NCBI GenBank assembly: GCA_964565945.1
Contig: CAZMGY010000008.1
Span: forward strand, 1 to 13,931
Source: CAZMGY01 sp964565945 [NCBI: uncultured bacterium]
GTDB lineage: Bacteria > GCA-001730085
DNA length: 13,931 nucleotides
Reading direction: 5' to 3'
Part shown: in pieces, positions 13,582 through 13,931 of the stretch
How positions within the stretch are numbered: the stretch's first letter is position 1
Layout: each line of letters opens with the position of its first letter
Translations under genes and position numbers: made by a program
Notes under the pieces: generated by a model
The model's database searches: none
Seen by the model: only the letters and a program-made list of their open reading frames with translations
Told to the model about the DNA's origin: nothing

Positions 13582-13931
13582 CACGAGCCTTTTTCTGTTT
13601 CAACTCTTCAACACATCTTATCTGAGGGCTTTAGCTTTAGGAAGTCAATTGTCTAAAATAGAGGGACACTCTTTGGGGAAGGATAACGATGAAGAAGCGG
13701 AGGATTCTTTTTCCGATTCCGAGGGTAATGGGAGTGCGAATGATTTGCTTTTGGCGCCAGCGCAGGGCAAAAAAGAGACATTTTTTCAAGAAACTCCTAA
13801 AGTCGATCAAGAAAAAGAGCAGCGTTTTGTTGGGTACAACTTACCGACTGTTTACCAAGATCCTCTTTTGAAAGTGTACGAGCATAAGGATGTTAGAGAA
13901 GCGAATGTTGTGGTCGATAAAGGAGGTGTTA
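13562..13931 (+). CDS. secreted protein of unknown function (3'-partial)
   Basis: The frame from ATG 13562 stays open to the window edge (123 codons, no stop). The product begins with a classic signal peptide: MFVR, a hydrophobic core FLVTSLFLFQLF, and a probable signal peptidase I site after Ala25 (RALA then LGSQ). An acidic low-complexity segment follows (about 41-60: DNDEEAEDSFSDSEGNGS), then a mixed region with NLPTVYQDPLLKVYEHKDV. No cysteine follows the signal, so it is not a lipoprotein. TAAGGA lies about 11 nt upstream. I recognise no domain. It is probably periplasmic, on the outer membrane or exported. A 60-residue frame at 13689-13871 in another phase is a shadow of this gene. Confidence 0.75.
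   Translation, partial: MFVRFLVTSLFLFQLFNTSYLRALALGSQLSKIEGHSLGKDNDEEAEDSFSDSEGNGSANDLLLAPAQGKKETFFQETPKVDQEKEQRFVGYNLPTVYQDPLLKVYEHKDVREANVVVDKGGV

Noticed and set aside
13689-13871. 60-codon + strand frame near the right end.
   Set aside because: It overlaps, in another phase, the longer frame from 13562 that has a signal peptide and ribosome-binding site; basic, low-complexity product.

Overview
This 13.9-kb window is a dense bacterial chromosome segment of moderate-to-low GC. It holds two blocks of conserved housekeeping genes, a short AT-rich stretch of decayed phage DNA between them, and a poorly conserved gene at each end. The envelope genes (murA; an ExbB/ExbD/TonB system) point to a Gram-negative cell. 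Taxonomic signals conflict. The order rpmE-prfA-prmC-murA is one I associate mainly with Deltaproteobacteria in the broad sense. The hairpin just after pyrF, however, resembles the GGATCCC...GGGAT(C/G) repeat common in Rickettsiales and other host-associated Alphaproteobacteria. I do not assign a phylum.

Left block, + strand (1-5680): the 3' end of an unrecognised helical protein; a sigma70-like promoter; rpmE (ribosomal protein L31) and an intrinsic terminator; then a tightly packed cluster of prfA (release factor 1), prmC (its methyltransferase), murA (first step of peptidoglycan synthesis) and pyrF. The three junctions prfA/prmC, prmC/murA and murA/pyrF overlap by 4, 1 and 4 nt. pyrE follows after a short hairpin-bearing gap and ends at a terminator. 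PyrF and PyrE together cover the last two steps of UMP synthesis.

Middle, - strand (5837-7601): a tRNA-Ser(GGA) gene, an iron-sulfur uracil-C5 RNA methyltransferase and trmB (m7G46 tRNA methyltransferase). They are co-directional, and the two methyltransferase genes overlap by 4 nt. Just 3' of the tRNA is an inverted 20-bp copy of the tRNA 3' end. It forms a long hairpin that covers the ribosome-binding region of the methyltransferase gene. This is the most unusual structure in the window.

Phage remnant, - strand (7657-9211): a small ORF, a DUF2800-type PD-(D/E)XK nuclease gene broken by two frameshifts, and a truncated gene resembling the start of a DUF2815 single-strand-binding protein. 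No integrase or structural gene is present.

Right block, + strand (9308-13243): exbB/tolQ, exbD/tolR, tonB, a small membrane protein with a zinc ribbon, and uvrB, all closely spaced or overlapping and probably one transcription unit. After uvrB, a 318-bp gene-free stretch contains a diverged 86/87-bp tandem duplication. The second copy supplies the leader and first codons of a secreted, acidic protein that runs off the window. I found no CRISPR array, complete mobile element or clearly new defence system.
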